DNA from: Rhodocyclaceae bacterium
Lineage (GTDB): Bacteria > Pseudomonadota > Gammaproteobacteria > Burkholderiales > Rhodocyclaceae
Direction: 5' to 3'
NCBI GenBank assembly: GCA_030681195.1
Contig: JAUXXJ010000026.1
Coordinates: 124,001 to 188,000 of the forward strand
Length of the DNA: 64,000 nucleotides
Made by a program: the position numbers and the translations under genes. Below the pieces are notes generated by a model, which did no database searches, was not told where the DNA came from, and saw only the letters and a list, made by a program, of their open reading frames with translations. Of this stretch, positions 55,115 to 64,000 are shown one piece after another. Positions within the stretch are counted from its first letter, which is position 1. Each line of letters opens with the position of its first letter.

Positions 55115-56017
55115 ATGGCAGAAATTACAGCAGGCATGGTCAAGGAGTTACGCGAAAAGACCGATGCCCCGATGATGGAATGCAAGAAGGCGCTGACTGA
55201 AGCCGCAGGCGACATGGCCAAGGCTGAGGAAATTCTGCGCGTCAAGCTCGGCAACAAGGCGACCAAGGCCGCTACGCGCGTGGCGGCTGAAGGTGTGGTG
55301 GGGATGTTCCTGTCTGCCGACGGCAAGCTGGGTGCGGTGGTCGAGGTTAACTCCGAGACTGACTTCGTCGCCAAGAACGATGAGTTCATCGCGCTCTCGA
55401 AGGGCTGCGCTGAGCTTGTGGCAACCAAGAATCCCGCTGATGTGGCTGCGCTTTCCGCGTTGCCGATGGGCGATGGCACGGTCGAGTCGACGCGTTCTGC
55501 ACTGGTTGGCAAGATCGGCGAGAACATGTCGATTCGCCGCTTTGTGCGCATTGAGGCGAAGGGCAAGCTTTCTTCTTATGTGCATGGCGGCTCCAAGATC
55601 GGCGTGATGGTCGATCTGACCGGCGGCGACGAGCAGCTGGGCAAGGATCTGGCGATGCACATTGCCGCCTCGAAGCCAAAGTCACTGGATTCCTCGGGCG
55701 TGCCCGCAGAACTGCTCGATACCGAGCGCCGCATCGCCATCGAGAAGGCGCGCGAGTCCGGCAAGCCGGAAGCCATGCTGGAGAAGATCGCCGAAGGCAC
55801 CGTCCAGAAGTATCTGAAGGACGTGACGCTGCTGGGTCAGGTTTTCGTCAAGGCAGAAGATGGCAAGCAGACGATCGAACAGTTGCTGAAGGCCAAGGGT
55901 GCAACGGTTAACAGCTTCGTTCTCACCATCGTCGGCGAAGGCATCGAGAAGAAGGTGACGGACTTTGCTGCCGAAGTGGCCGAACAAGCAGCCGCTGCTG
56001 CCGCTGCCAAGAAGTAA
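55115..56017 (+). CDS. tsf: Elongation factor Ts
   Basis: 300 residues. The nucleotide-exchange factor for EF-Tu. The N-terminal [19 protein letters not shown] holds the UBA-like start and TDFVAKN (EF-Tu contact) follows. Ends with an Ala-rich tail. Five bases after rpsB. Confidence 0.97.
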   Translation: MAEITAGMVKELREKTDAPMMECKKALTEAAGDMAKAEEILRVKLGNKATKAATRVAAEGVVGMFLSADGKLGAVVEVNSETDFVAKNDEFIALSKGCAELVATKNPADVAALSALPMGDGTVESTRSALVGKIGENMSIRRFVRIEAKGKLSSYVHGGSKIGVMVDLTGGDEQLGKDLAMHIAASKPKSLDSSGVPAELLDTERRIAIEKARESGKPEAMLEKIAEGTVQKYLKDVTLLGQVFVKAEDGKQTIEQLLKAKGATVNSFVLTIVGEGIEKKVTDFAAEVAEQAAAAAAAKK

Positions 56018-56023
56018 CGCAAG

Positions 56024-56737
56024 ATGACCGCCGTCTACAAACGCATCCTGCTCAAGCTCTCGGGTGAAGCCCTGATGGGCGAGGATGCCTACGGTATCAA
56101 CCGTGAAACCTTGTGGCGCATCGTCAATGAAGTCAAGACGGTGACCGACCTCGGCGTCGAGGTAGGTGTGGTGATCGGTGGCGGCAATATCTTTCGTGGC
56201 ATGGCCGGTGCATCCTCCGGGATGGATCGCGCCACGGCCGACTACATGGGCATGCTGGCCACGGTGATGAATGCCATGGCCTTGTCCGACGCGATGCGTC
56301 AGGCGGGTATGAATGCCCGCGTGCAGTCGGCACTGTCGATCGAACAAGTGGTTGAACCCTACATTCGCGGCAAGGCGATTCGTTACCTTGAGGAAGGGCG
56401 TGTCGTGATCTTCGGCGGCGGTACGGGCAACCCGTTCTTTACCACGGACACAGCGGCGGCACTGCGCGGTTCCGAGATCGGTGCCGAAATTGTTCTCAAG
56501 GCGACCAAGGTGGATGGCGTCTATAGCGCCGATCCGAAGAAGGATCCAACCGCGACGCGCTATGCGAAGATCAGCTTCGACGAGGCGATTGGTCGCAGCC
56601 TTGGCGTGATGGATGCCACGGCCTTCGCATTGTGCCGTGATCAAAAATTGCCGATCAACGTGTTTTCGATCTTCAAGGCCGGTGCGCTGAAGCGTGTAGT
56701 CATGGGCGAGGACGAGGGCACGCTGGTTCATTGTTGA
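56024..56737 (+). CDS. pyrH: UMP kinase
   Basis: 237 residues of the amino-acid-kinase fold. It phosphorylates UMP to UDP. Motifs [46 protein letters not shown]. Usual length. Six bases after tsf. Confidence 0.97.
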   Translation: MTAVYKRILLKLSGEALMGEDAYGINRETLWRIVNEVKTVTDLGVEVGVVIGGGNIFRGMAGASSGMDRATADYMGMLATVMNAMALSDAMRQAGMNARVQSALSIEQVVEPYIRGKAIRYLEEGRVVIFGGGTGNPFFTTDTAAALRGSEIGAEIVLKATKVDGVYSADPKKDPTATRYAKISFDEAIGRSLGVMDATAFALCRDQKLPINVFSIFKAGALKRVVMGEDEGTLVHC

Positions 56738-56756
56738 TGAAGTGCAGGAGTTTTTC

Positions 56757-57314
56757 ATGATTGTCGAACTCAAGAAAACCGCCGAACACAAGATGCAGAA
56801 AAGCGTCGAGGCGCTGGTGCATGATCTGGCCAAGATCCGCACTGGACGTGCGCATACCGGTCTGCTCGACCACATTCAAGTTGATTACTACGGTTCTCCG
56901 ATGCCGATCAATCAGGTGGCCAATATCACGCTGATTGACGCGCGCACGATTGGCGTGCAGCCTTGGGAAAAAAACATGGTGGCCAAGGTCGAAAAGGCGA
57001 TTCGTGAATCCGACCTCGGCCTTAATCCGGCGACGCAAGGCGATATTTTGCGTATCCCCATGCCGATGCTGACCGAAGAGCGTCGCCGCGACCTGATCAA
57101 GGTCGTCAAGCATGAAGGCGAGGATGCCAAAATTGCGATTCGCAATCTGCGCCGCGATGCCAATACGCATCTCAAGGATGCGCTGAAGAAGCACGAAATC
57201 TCTGAGGATGACGAGCGCCGCACCCAGGACGATGTCCAGAAACTCACCGACAAGTATGTCGCCGAAGTGGACAAACTGCTGGCCGAAAAAGAAAAGGATC
57301 TGATGGCCGTCTAG
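56757..57314 (+). CDS. frr: Ribosome recycling factor
   Basis: 185 residues from the ATG at 56757, which follows CAGGAG; the earlier in-frame start is not needed. Motifs [46 protein letters not shown]. It dissociates post-termination ribosomes with EF-G. Confidence 0.97.
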   Translation: MIVELKKTAEHKMQKSVEALVHDLAKIRTGRAHTGLLDHIQVDYYGSPMPINQVANITLIDARTIGVQPWEKNMVAKVEKAIRESDLGLNPATQGDILRIPMPMLTEERRRDLIKVVKHEGEDAKIAIRNLRRDANTHLKDALKKHEISEDDERRTQDDVQKLTDKYVAEVDKLLAEKEKDLMAV

Positions 57315-57334
57315 GTCATCTGCCTTTTATTTCC

Positions 57335-58126
57335 ATGTTCGCCAGTACGACGACAGCCATCCCCGAGTCTGTGGCTGTGCCACGCCATGTGGCCATCATC
57401 ATGGATGGCAATGGGCGCTGGGCAAAAAAGCGCATGCTGCCGCGTGTGGCGGGCCATAAGCAAGGTGTGGATACCGTCCGCGAAATGGTCAAGGCGTGCA
57501 TTGAGCGCGGTATCGGATACCTGACCCTGTTTGCCTTCAGTTCGGAAAACTGGCGTCGCCCACCGGAAGAGGTGGGTTTCCTGATGAATCTCTTCGTTGC
57601 GGCGCTGGAGCGCGAGATCGGGCGCCTGCATGCCAACGGCGTTCGTTTGCGCGTGGTGGGGGATCTTTCTGCCTTCGAGCCACGTTTGATCGACCTGATT
57701 CGCCGTGGCGAAAACGTCACGGCCGAAAATAAGCAGCTGACACTCACCATTGCCGCCAACTATGGCGGGCGCTGGGATTTGATGCAGGCTCTCAATGGAC
57801 TGGCGCTTGCCTATCCTGAAAAGGCGGGCGAATATGCCGAGTCCGACCTGGCCCCCTTTTTGTCGATGAGCTATGCACCGGAACCTGACCTGTTCATTCG
57901 TACGGGCGGCGAACAGCGCATCAGCAATTTCCTGCTCTGGCAACTGGCCTATAGCGAGTTGTATTTCACGGACAAGTATTGGCCGGATTTCGATGCGGCG
58001 GCACTGGATGACGCCATTGGTAGTTTTCAGCAGCGTGAGCGTCGCTTTGGCCGCACCAGCGAGCAACTGCTTGCGGTGGACGCTGCCGTCTCGCCAACGC
58101 CGACTTTTAGCCGCAATGCCGGGTGA
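57335..58126 (+). CDS. uppS: Undecaprenyl diphosphate synthase
   Basis: 263 residues. It makes the C55 lipid carrier for cell wall and LPS synthesis. Catalytic [13 protein letters not shown], then [14 protein letters not shown] and [24 protein letters not shown]. The C-terminal tail holds a 24-bp element ([10 protein letters not shown]) and overlaps the start of cdsA. Confidence 0.96.
   Translation: MFASTTTAIPESVAVPRHVAIIMDGNGRWAKKRMLPRVAGHKQGVDTVREMVKACIERGIGYLTLFAFSSENWRRPPEEVGFLMNLFVAALEREIGRLHANGVRLRVVGDLSAFEPRLIDLIRRGENVTAENKQLTLTIAANYGGRWDLMQALNGLALAYPEKAGEYAESDLAPFLSMSYAPEPDLFIRTGGEQRISNFLLWQLAYSELYFTDKYWPDFDAAALDDAIGSFQQRERRFGRTSEQLLAVDAAVSPTPTFSRNAG
58085..58108 (-). repeat. Dispersed 24-bp element, copy 17
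   Basis: One mismatch. Read AVSPTPTF in the last codons of uppS and eight bases before the cdsA ATG. Confidence 0.92.
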
Positions 58127-58913
58127 ACTAGGGGCGCGGGTCATCACCGCGCTGTTCCTTGTGGCAGGATTTCTGGCTGTCCTGTTCCTGCTCCCTCCTG
58201 TGGCAACTGCCTTGGTATTTGCCCTGGTCACAACACTGGCGGCTTGGGAGTGGGCGGGGCTGATAAAGGCCAGCCAACCTTACCGCAAACTGTTTGCCGG
58301 CCTGGTGCTGCTTTCCTGTTTGGTGTTGTGGCTGCGTCCAGCGGACAGTTTTCCCGTCCTATGGGTAATGGCTGCCCTGTTCTGGCTGGGCTTGATGCCT
58401 TTCTGGCTGGCCACGCGCCGTTCTGTAGGTTCCTCGGGTTATCTGGTGGGCTGGGTGCTACTGGTGCCAACCTGGGCGGCGCTGGTGGATTTGCATGGCC
58501 GCAGTCCGATGCTGTTGCTGGCCGTAATGGCGCTGGTCTGGATAGCCGACATCGCCGCTTATTTCACCGGGCGCGCTTTCGGCAAACATAAGCTGGCGCC
58601 TGCGATTAGTCCGGGCAAGACTTGGGAGGGCGTTGTCGGTGCGGTGCTCGGTGTGATGATCTACGGTCTTTGGGTTGCCGATCTGCTACCGGCGACTGCG
58701 GATGTAGCGCCTGTCTTCATGGTTGGGGCGTTGTTGCTGCTGACGGCCTTGAGCGTTGCAGGCGACTTGTTTGAGTCGATGATCAAACGCCAGGCGAACA
58801 TGAAAGACAGCAGTCAGTTGTTGCCAGGGCATGGTGGCATTCTCGACCGTATCGACAGCCAGACGTCGACCCTGCCGGTCGTCGCGCTGGCCTTGCTGCT
58901 GGTGCGCCAATGA
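58116..58913 (+). CDS. cdsA: Phosphatidate cytidylyltransferase
   Basis: 265 residues from [18 protein letters not shown], overlapping the uppS end by 11 bases. Several membrane helices. The CDP-diglyceride signature is [20 protein letters not shown] followed by [11 protein letters not shown]. It makes CDP-diacylglycerol for phospholipids. Confidence 0.95.
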   Translation: MPGELGARVITALFLVAGFLAVLFLLPPVATALVFALVTTLAAWEWAGLIKASQPYRKLFAGLVLLSCLVLWLRPADSFPVLWVMAALFWLGLMPFWLATRRSVGSSGYLVGWVLLVPTWAALVDLHGRSPMLLLAVMALVWIADIAAYFTGRAFGKHKLAPAISPGKTWEGVVGAVLGVMIYGLWVADLLPATADVAPVFMVGALLLLTALSVAGDLFESMIKRQANMKDSSQLLPGHGGILDRIDSQTSTLPVVALALLLVRQ

Positions 58914-60103
58914 CACATCAAACACGCCAGAAACTGACCATCCTAGGGGCGACTGGATCGATTGGCGTCAGCACGCTCGATGTGGTGGCGCGTCACCCGG
59001 ATCGGTATGAAGTCCTGGCCTTGACCGGCAATAGCCGCGTTGAAGTGCTGTTCGCACAGTGTCTGCAACATCGGCCACGCTTTGCCGTGGTCGGGGATGG
59101 CAAGGATGTCGCCGGCCTCACCGAGCGTTTGCGCGCCAATGGTTTGGCGACCGAGGTGCTGGCCGGTCCTGCGGCGCTGGAAAGGGTGGCCTCCCTACCT
59201 GAAGTGGATACCGTCATGGCGGCGATTGTCGGTGCGGCAGGCTTGCAGCCGACGCTGGCCGCGGTGCGTGCGGGCAAGCGCATCCTGCTGGCGAACAAGG
59301 AAGCGCTGGTGATGGGCGGTGCCCTGTTCATGGAGGAGGTGCGGCGCCATCGGGCGGTTCTGCTGCCAATCGACAGCGAGCACAACGCAGTTTTTCAGTC
59401 CATGCCACCCGACTACGCGGGCGATCCGGCACGTGTCGGCGTGAGCCACATTCTGCTCACGGCGTCCGGCGGACCTTTCCGTACGACATCGTTGGCGCGC
59501 TTGCAGCAGGTGACGCCGGCCGAAGCCTGTGCGCATCCCAACTGGTCGATGGGGCGCAAGATCTCGGTCGATTCGGCCACCATGATGAACAAGGGCCTGG
59601 AGGTGATCGAGGCACGCTGGCTGTTCAACCTGACGCCCGACCAGATCGACGTCGTGATCCACCCGCAGAGTGTCATCCACTCACTTGTCCAGTATGTGGA
59701 TGGCTCGGTGTTGGCCGAATTGGGCAACCCCGATATGCGTACGCCGATCGCCCATGCGCTCGCCTGGCCAGAGCGCATTGACGCGGGCGTTGCGCCACTG
59801 GACCTGCCGGCGATTGCCCAACTGAATTTCGAACGTCCGGATTTTGAGCGTTTCCCCTGCCTGGCACTGGCTTATCGTGCCTTGCGTGCGGGTGGTATCG
59901 CACCGACGGTGCTGAATGCCGCCAATGAAGTCGCAGTCGCTGCCTTCCTTGAGGAACGTCTGCCCTTCCTGGCCATTGCCGACATCATTGCCGCCTCACT
60001 CGATGTGATTGAGCCGGGAGAGGCGATTGATCTGCCGGCCATCCTGGCCGCCGATGCGCTGGCCAGGAATGTGGCTCACGACTTGATCGAGCGCCGCACC
60101 TGA
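58910..60103 (+). CDS. dxr: 1-deoxy-D-xylulose 5-phosphate reductoisomerase
   Basis: 397 residues. The second step of the MEP isoprenoid pathway, making MEP from DXP with NADPH. Rossmann motif [17 protein letters not shown], then [21 protein letters not shown] and ASGGPFR, plus [14 protein letters not shown], the metal and substrate sites. ATGA overlap with cdsA. Confidence 0.97.
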   Translation: MTHQTRQKLTILGATGSIGVSTLDVVARHPDRYEVLALTGNSRVEVLFAQCLQHRPRFAVVGDGKDVAGLTERLRANGLATEVLAGPAALERVASLPEVDTVMAAIVGAAGLQPTLAAVRAGKRILLANKEALVMGGALFMEEVRRHRAVLLPIDSEHNAVFQSMPPDYAGDPARVGVSHILLTASGGPFRTTSLARLQQVTPAEACAHPNWSMGRKISVDSATMMNKGLEVIEARWLFNLTPDQIDVVIHPQSVIHSLVQYVDGSVLAELGNPDMRTPIAHALAWPERIDAGVAPLDLPAIAQLNFERPDFERFPCLALAYRALRAGGIAPTVLNAANEVAVAAFLEERLPFLAIADIIAASLDVIEPGEAIDLPAILAADALARNVAHDLIERRT

Positions 60104-61485
60104 TGAACATGGGCGGCGCGGTCTGGGTACTCGGGGCGTTTGTGCTGGCCCTTGGCGTGCTGATTACGGTTCACGAGCTGGGGCACTACGCAGTAGCGCG
60201 CTGGTGCAATGTCAAAATCCTGCGCTTCTCCGTGGGCTTTGGGCGTCCCTTGTGGTTGCGGCGCTGGGGCAAGGATCAAACAGAATGGGCTGTGTCGGTG
60301 TTTCCGCTCGGCGGCTACGTCAAGATGCTCGACGAGCGGGAGGGCGAGGTGGCTCCCGAAGAGGTCCATCGTGCCTTTAACCGCCAGTCCGTGGGCCGAC
60401 GTAGTCTCATCGTGGTGGCCGGGCCGCTGGCCAATCTCATGCTGGCAGTGCTTCTTTATTGGTTCTTGTTCATGCAGGGGGTCGAAGAGCCTCGGCCGAT
60501 ACTGGCAAGCCCGCCCGCTGGGAGTGTGGCCGCCATGACAAAAATCGGCGCTGGCGAGTCGGCACGCAAGGTCTCCGGCGTGGCGGTGAACACCTGGTCG
60601 GAGTTTCGCTGGGAGGTGCTGCAGCGTGCCTTGAATCGTGAGGTGATTGCCCTTGAAACCAGCGATGCGCAGGGAGGGATTGCCATTCACCGGCTCGATA
60701 CCACGCATTTGTCAGGCGATGCGTTGGAGGGGGACATCATGCAGCCGCTCGGACTACGCCTGATGCGGCCCGATTTGCCGGCCGTGCTGGGTAATATTCA
60801 AGCCGGATCTCCCGCCGCAGCAGCCGGGTTGTTACCGGGCGATCGGGTGACGGCGCTGGATGGACAGTCGGTCAGCGGTTGGCATGCCTTGGCGCAAGGT
60901 ATTCGTGAAGCCGGCGCGCGTGAGATTGAGTTGGTGGTGCGGCGTGGTGAGCAGCAACTGGTATTCAGAGTGACGCCCGAATTGATGGCGCCTGTGGAAG
61001 GGGAAACCAAACCCCGTGCCCGCATTGGGATCTCCGTACGCGACGATCCCGAGTTGCGCCGCAATGCCTGGGTGACGGTTAGTTACGGCCCGGTCGAGTC
61101 GATGCGCCGGGCATTTACGCAAACCTGGGAAACCTCGGTGTTGAGCTTGCGTATGATGGGACGCATGCTGATGGGCGAGCTTTCATTGAAGAACATCTCG
61201 GGGCCGGTCACCATCGCAGACTATGCTGGTCAGTCGGCGCGTATGGGGTTCGAGCACTACTTGCGTTTTCTGGCGCTGATCAGTATCAGCCTTGGCGTAC
61301 TGAACCTGTTGCCTATCCCGGTGCTGGATGGGGGGCATTTAATGTATTATCTTGCGGAGGTGATCAAGGGAGGCCCGCTTTCCGAGCGGATCATGGAGAT
61401 AGGCCAGCAAATTGGCCTTACGCTTCTTGCCCTGTTGATGGCCCTCGCGTTTTACAACGACATCAATCGTCTGATTTCTGGCTGA
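60103..61485 (+). CDS. rseP: Site-2 protease RseP
   Basis: 460 residues. An intramembrane zinc protease that cleaves anti-sigma factor RseA and old signal peptides. Zinc motif HELGHY at about 23-28, two PDZ domains (PAAAAGLLPGDRVTALDG in the second), and NLLPIPVLDGGHL holding the third zinc ligand. The 24-bp element is read TKIGAGESARK in the first PDZ. Overlaps dxr by one base. Confidence 0.96.
   Translation: MNMGGAVWVLGAFVLALGVLITVHELGHYAVARWCNVKILRFSVGFGRPLWLRRWGKDQTEWAVSVFPLGGYVKMLDEREGEVAPEEVHRAFNRQSVGRRSLIVVAGPLANLMLAVLLYWFLFMQGVEEPRPILASPPAGSVAAMTKIGAGESARKVSGVAVNTWSEFRWEVLQRALNREVIALETSDAQGGIAIHRLDTTHLSGDALEGDIMQPLGLRLMRPDLPAVLGNIQAGSPAAAAGLLPGDRVTALDGQSVSGWHALAQGIREAGAREIELVVRRGEQQLVFRVTPELMAPVEGETKPRARIGISVRDDPELRRNAWVTVSYGPVESMRRAFTQTWETSVLSLRMMGRMLMGELSLKNISGPVTIADYAGQSARMGFEHYLRFLALISISLGVLNLLPIPVLDGGHLMYYLAEVIKGGPLSERIMEIGQQIGLTLLALLMALAFYNDINRLISG
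60540..60563 (+). repeat. Dispersed 24-bp element, copy 18
   Basis: Two mismatches, in rseP, read KIGAGESA in a PDZ domain. Confidence 0.85.
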
Positions 61486-61488
61486 CGC

Positions 61489-63771
61489 ATGAAATTCATA
61501 TTCCCGTTTTTTGCTGGCTTGGTGGCACTGCTGATCAGTGCGAGCGCCGTTGCTTTCAGTCCCTTTGTTGTTCGCGATATTCGTGTCGAGGGTATCCAGC
61601 GTACTGAGGCCGGCACCGTTTTCAGCTATCTGCCGGTCAAGGTAGGCGATACATTGACCGAGGATAAAGCGGCTCAGGCCATCAAGGCATTGTTTGGTAC
61701 CGGTTTTTTCAAGGATGTGCGCCTCGAAGTCGAGGGGGATGTGCTTGTGGTGCTGATTGAGGAGCGTCCGGCGATTGCCTCGCTGGATTTCGTGGGCACC
61801 AAGGCTTTCGATAAAGAGCAGTTGCGCAAGGGCTTGCGCGAGGTTGGTCTGTCCGAGTCGCGCATCTTTGACCGCTCGCTGGTCGAGCGTGCGGAGCAGG
61901 AACTCAAACGCCAATACCTATCTCAGGGACATTATGCGGCGCAAATCACGACAACGGTGACCCCGTTAGAGCGTAATCGTGTCGGTATTACCTTTGCAGT
62001 GGATGAGGGTGAAATTGCCAAGATTCGCCAGATCAATATTGTCGGCACCAAGGCCTTCAAGGAAAAAGAGCTCCTCGAGTTTTTCAGGCTGACCACACCT
62101 GGCTGGCTGACCTGGTATACCAAAAACGACCAATACTCAAAGCAGAAGCTTTCCGGGGATCTGGAAACCTTGCGCTCCCATTATCTTGATCGCGGCTATA
62201 TCGAGTTCAACATCGAGTCCACTCAGGTTTCGATTTCACCGGACAAGCAGGATATCTACATCACCGTCAATATTAGCGAAGGCGATCAGTATTCGGTTTC
62301 GGCGGTCAAACTGGCAGGCGAATTGTTGTTGCCGGAAGATCAGTTGCTCAAACTGGTGACAATTAAGCCGGGCAAACTGTTTTCACGGGAAGATGTGACT
62401 GCAACGACCAAGGCGATCAGTGATCGTCTGTCGAATGATGGTTATGCCTTTGCCAACGTCAATGCTGCCCCTGAAATCGACAAGGAAAAGAAGCGGGTGG
62501 CTTTTACCCTCTTCGTTGATCCGGGACGGCGCGTATATGTCCGCCGTATTCAGGTGCAGGGTAATACGCGCTCGCGTGACGAAGTGATTCGTCGCGAAAT
62601 GCGTCAGATGGAGGCCGCTTGGTATGACGGCGAAAAGATCAACAAGTCGCGTACGCGCGTTGATCGTTTGGGCTACTTTGACGAAGTAACGGTCGAAACC
62701 CCAGCGGTGCCTGGCACGACGGATCAGGTAGACCTGAATGTGAATGTCAAGGAAAAAGCGACGGGTAATATGATGCTTGGCGCAGGTTTGTCGAGCTCTG
62801 AGGGAGTCGTGTTCTCCGGTTCTGTACAGCAGCAAAACCTGTTTGGTAGTGGGAAACATGTGGGCGTCGGTTTCAATACCAGCAAAATCAATAAGCTGTA
62901 CTCTGTCTCCTACACTGATCCGTTTCATACAATAGACGGCGTCAGTCGTGGGTTTGATGCTTACTACAAGGATACGAATACAGAGTCACTCACCGTGGCG
63001 ACCTATGGCACGCAGTCCCTTGGGGGAGGTGTGCGTTATGGGCTCCCGATCGGCGAGGATGATTTCATCAACTTTGGTCTCGCTGTCGACTCAACCAAGA
63101 TAAAGCAGACTGCCAATACACCGGTGAGATTTAAAAATTTCATCGCGCAAAATGGTGACTCATATTCCGGCCTGATTGGAACGCTTGGTTGGGCTAAGGA
63201 TACGGTTGACAGCCGAATTTATCCGATGAACGGTTACCTGGTTCAATTGAGTGGCGAAATGGGGGTTGGTAGCTCCTTGAAGTACTACCGTGCAAATGCG
63301 AGATATCAGCGCTATTTTCCACTTGGCCGCGAATATGCCTTGATGCTGAACGGGGAGTATGGGTTTGCAGATGGTTTTGGCGGACGTGTTCTGCCCTTCT
63401 ATAAGTATTCCTACGCGGGTGGTGTTGGGTCGGTGCGAGGCTACAAGAATGGTTCGCTCGGTGAAGTTGATGCCGCTACAGGTGACCGCTTAGGTGGGGA
63501 TCGCCGTTTCGTTGCGAACGCGGAGTTTCTCTTTCCAATGCCGGGTGGTGGCCTGGATAAATCTTTCAGGCTGAGCGCTTTTACAGATGCTGGCTGGGTG
63601 TGGGGTGTAGATCAGAAACTGGCTGTCGGGGATATGCGCTATAGCGCGGGTCTAGCACTGTCCTGGACTTCACCCATGGGACCCCTCAAGTTTAGTCTGG
63701 CGCAGCCACTCAACAAAAAGGTTGGCGATCAGACGCAACGCCTTCAATTCCAGATGGGTACCATGTTTTAA
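61489..63771 (+). CDS. bamA: Outer membrane protein assembly factor BamA
   Basis: 760 residues. Signal peptide ([12 protein letters not shown]), five POTRA domains (about 24-420, e.g. [20 protein letters not shown] and [20 protein letters not shown]) and the C-terminal beta-barrel ending GTMF. The loop 6 motif VRGYKN is present. Three bases after rseP. With BamD it builds the outer membrane. Confidence 0.97.
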   Translation: MKFIFPFFAGLVALLISASAVAFSPFVVRDIRVEGIQRTEAGTVFSYLPVKVGDTLTEDKAAQAIKALFGTGFFKDVRLEVEGDVLVVLIEERPAIASLDFVGTKAFDKEQLRKGLREVGLSESRIFDRSLVERAEQELKRQYLSQGHYAAQITTTVTPLERNRVGITFAVDEGEIAKIRQINIVGTKAFKEKELLEFFRLTTPGWLTWYTKNDQYSKQKLSGDLETLRSHYLDRGYIEFNIESTQVSISPDKQDIYITVNISEGDQYSVSAVKLAGELLLPEDQLLKLVTIKPGKLFSREDVTATTKAISDRLSNDGYAFANVNAAPEIDKEKKRVAFTLFVDPGRRVYVRRIQVQGNTRSRDEVIRREMRQMEAAWYDGEKINKSRTRVDRLGYFDEVTVETPAVPGTTDQVDLNVNVKEKATGNMMLGAGLSSSEGVVFSGSVQQQNLFGSGKHVGVGFNTSKINKLYSVSYTDPFHTIDGVSRGFDAYYKDTNTESLTVATYGTQSLGGGVRYGLPIGEDDFINFGLAVDSTKIKQTANTPVRFKNFIAQNGDSYSGLIGTLGWAKDTVDSRIYPMNGYLVQLSGEMGVGSSLKYYRANARYQRYFPLGREYALMLNGEYGFADGFGGRVLPFYKYSYAGGVGSVRGYKNGSLGEVDAATGDRLGGDRRFVANAEFLFPMPGGGLDKSFRLSAFTDAGWVWGVDQKLAVGDMRYSAGLALSWTSPMGPLKFSLAQPLNKKVGDQTQRLQFQMGTMF

Positions 63772-63783
63772 GTAGGAGTGATA

Positions 63784-64000
63784 ATGAGCACGATGTTGAA
63801 ATTTCTAGTTCCTCTGTTGATCTCACTGTTGGCAACGCCGGCTCTTGCAGAATTTAAGCTTGGTTTTGTGAATGGTCAGCGTGTTGTCAACGAGTCGCCC
63901 CAAGCCAAAAAGGCCAAGCAGAAGATCGAAAAAGAGTTCGAGCGGCGTGACCAGGAGTTGCAACAACTATCCAAGCGCCTGCAATCGATGCAGGAAAACA
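63784..64000 (+). CDS. skp: Periplasmic chaperone Skp/OmpH (5' part, cut by window edge)
   Basis: 72 codons are visible. The signal peptide LVPLLISLLATPALA is followed by EFKLGFVNGQRVVNESPQAKKAKQ-like sequence and a long basic helix (KKIEKEF-type, FERRDQELQQLSKR). This is the Skp/OmpH start. It carries unfolded outer membrane proteins to BAM. AGTAGGAG lies nine bases before the ATG. Confidence 0.92.
   Translation, partial: MSTMLKFLVPLLISLLATPALAEFKLGFVNGQRVVNESPQAKKAKQKIEKEFERRDQELQQLSKRLQSMQEN

Overview
The window is a gene-dense, GC-rich bacterial chromosome segment. Gene content and order point to a betaproteobacterium, most likely of the Rhodocyclales (Dechloromonas/Azonexus-like). Grounds are the rpsB-tsf-pyrH-frr-uppS-cdsA-dxr-rseP-bamA-skp run, the queA-tgt-yajC-secD-secF run, the bamD/rluD pair, and two [NiFe]-hydrogenase systems. 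The taxonomic placement is inference; there is no rRNA here to anchor it.

Layout. 0-5.5 kb: rluD (partial) head-to-head with bamD, then rlmB, a hexose-6-phosphate mutarotase, a HEAT-repeat protein and rnr, followed by tRNA-Leu(CAG). 5.7-11.9 kb: a four-gene minus-strand operon encoding a receiver-adenylate/guanylate cyclase, a very large FAD reductase with two cyclic-nucleotide-binding domains and a four-cluster ferredoxin tail, a membrane b-type-cytochrome-like protein, and an FHA-transmembrane-decaheme cytochrome c. I read it as a candidate cyclic-nucleotide-gated transmembrane electron-transfer module. 12-22 kb: housekeeping (EAL/HDOD, phosphomannomutase, waaF, ilvE, nudJ, mnmA, purB), a MazE/PemK-type toxin-antitoxin pair and a GST. 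22-30 kb: cytochrome c', cytochrome b561, secF-secD-yajC-tgt-queA, tRNA-Leu(CAA), HU. 30.2-35.3 kb: hoxFUYHW, an NAD-coupled bidirectional hydrogenase. 35.4-41.8 kb: a phosphodiesterase/nuclease-family gene, and a sulfur-linked operon (exported protein, DsrE, TauE, MFS, cysteine desulfurase, TonB-like) divergent from an ArsR-rhodanese regulator. 42.6-54.1 kb: hypC-hypD-hypX, then the Hyd-2-like operon hybO-A-B-C-D-E and hypF. 54.2-64 kb: translation, lipid, isoprenoid and outer-membrane assembly genes.

Functionally, the two hydrogenases couple H2 to NAD(H) (Hox) and to the quinone pool (Hyb). The hyp genes build their active sites, including HypX, which supplies CO ligand under air. hypA, hypB and hypE are not in this window.

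The strongest unexplained signal is a 24-bp element (AAAAGTCGGCGCTGG followed directly by CGAGACGGC). I found 18 copies, 9 in each orientation, scattered over the whole window. Sixteen lie within genes, in several different reading frames, and they appear to replace sequence in place rather than insert. That looks like a DNA-level signal such as an uptake, recombination or chromosome-organisation motif. Copies are absent from 3.7-14.5 kb, the stretch holding the cyclase/cytochrome operon.
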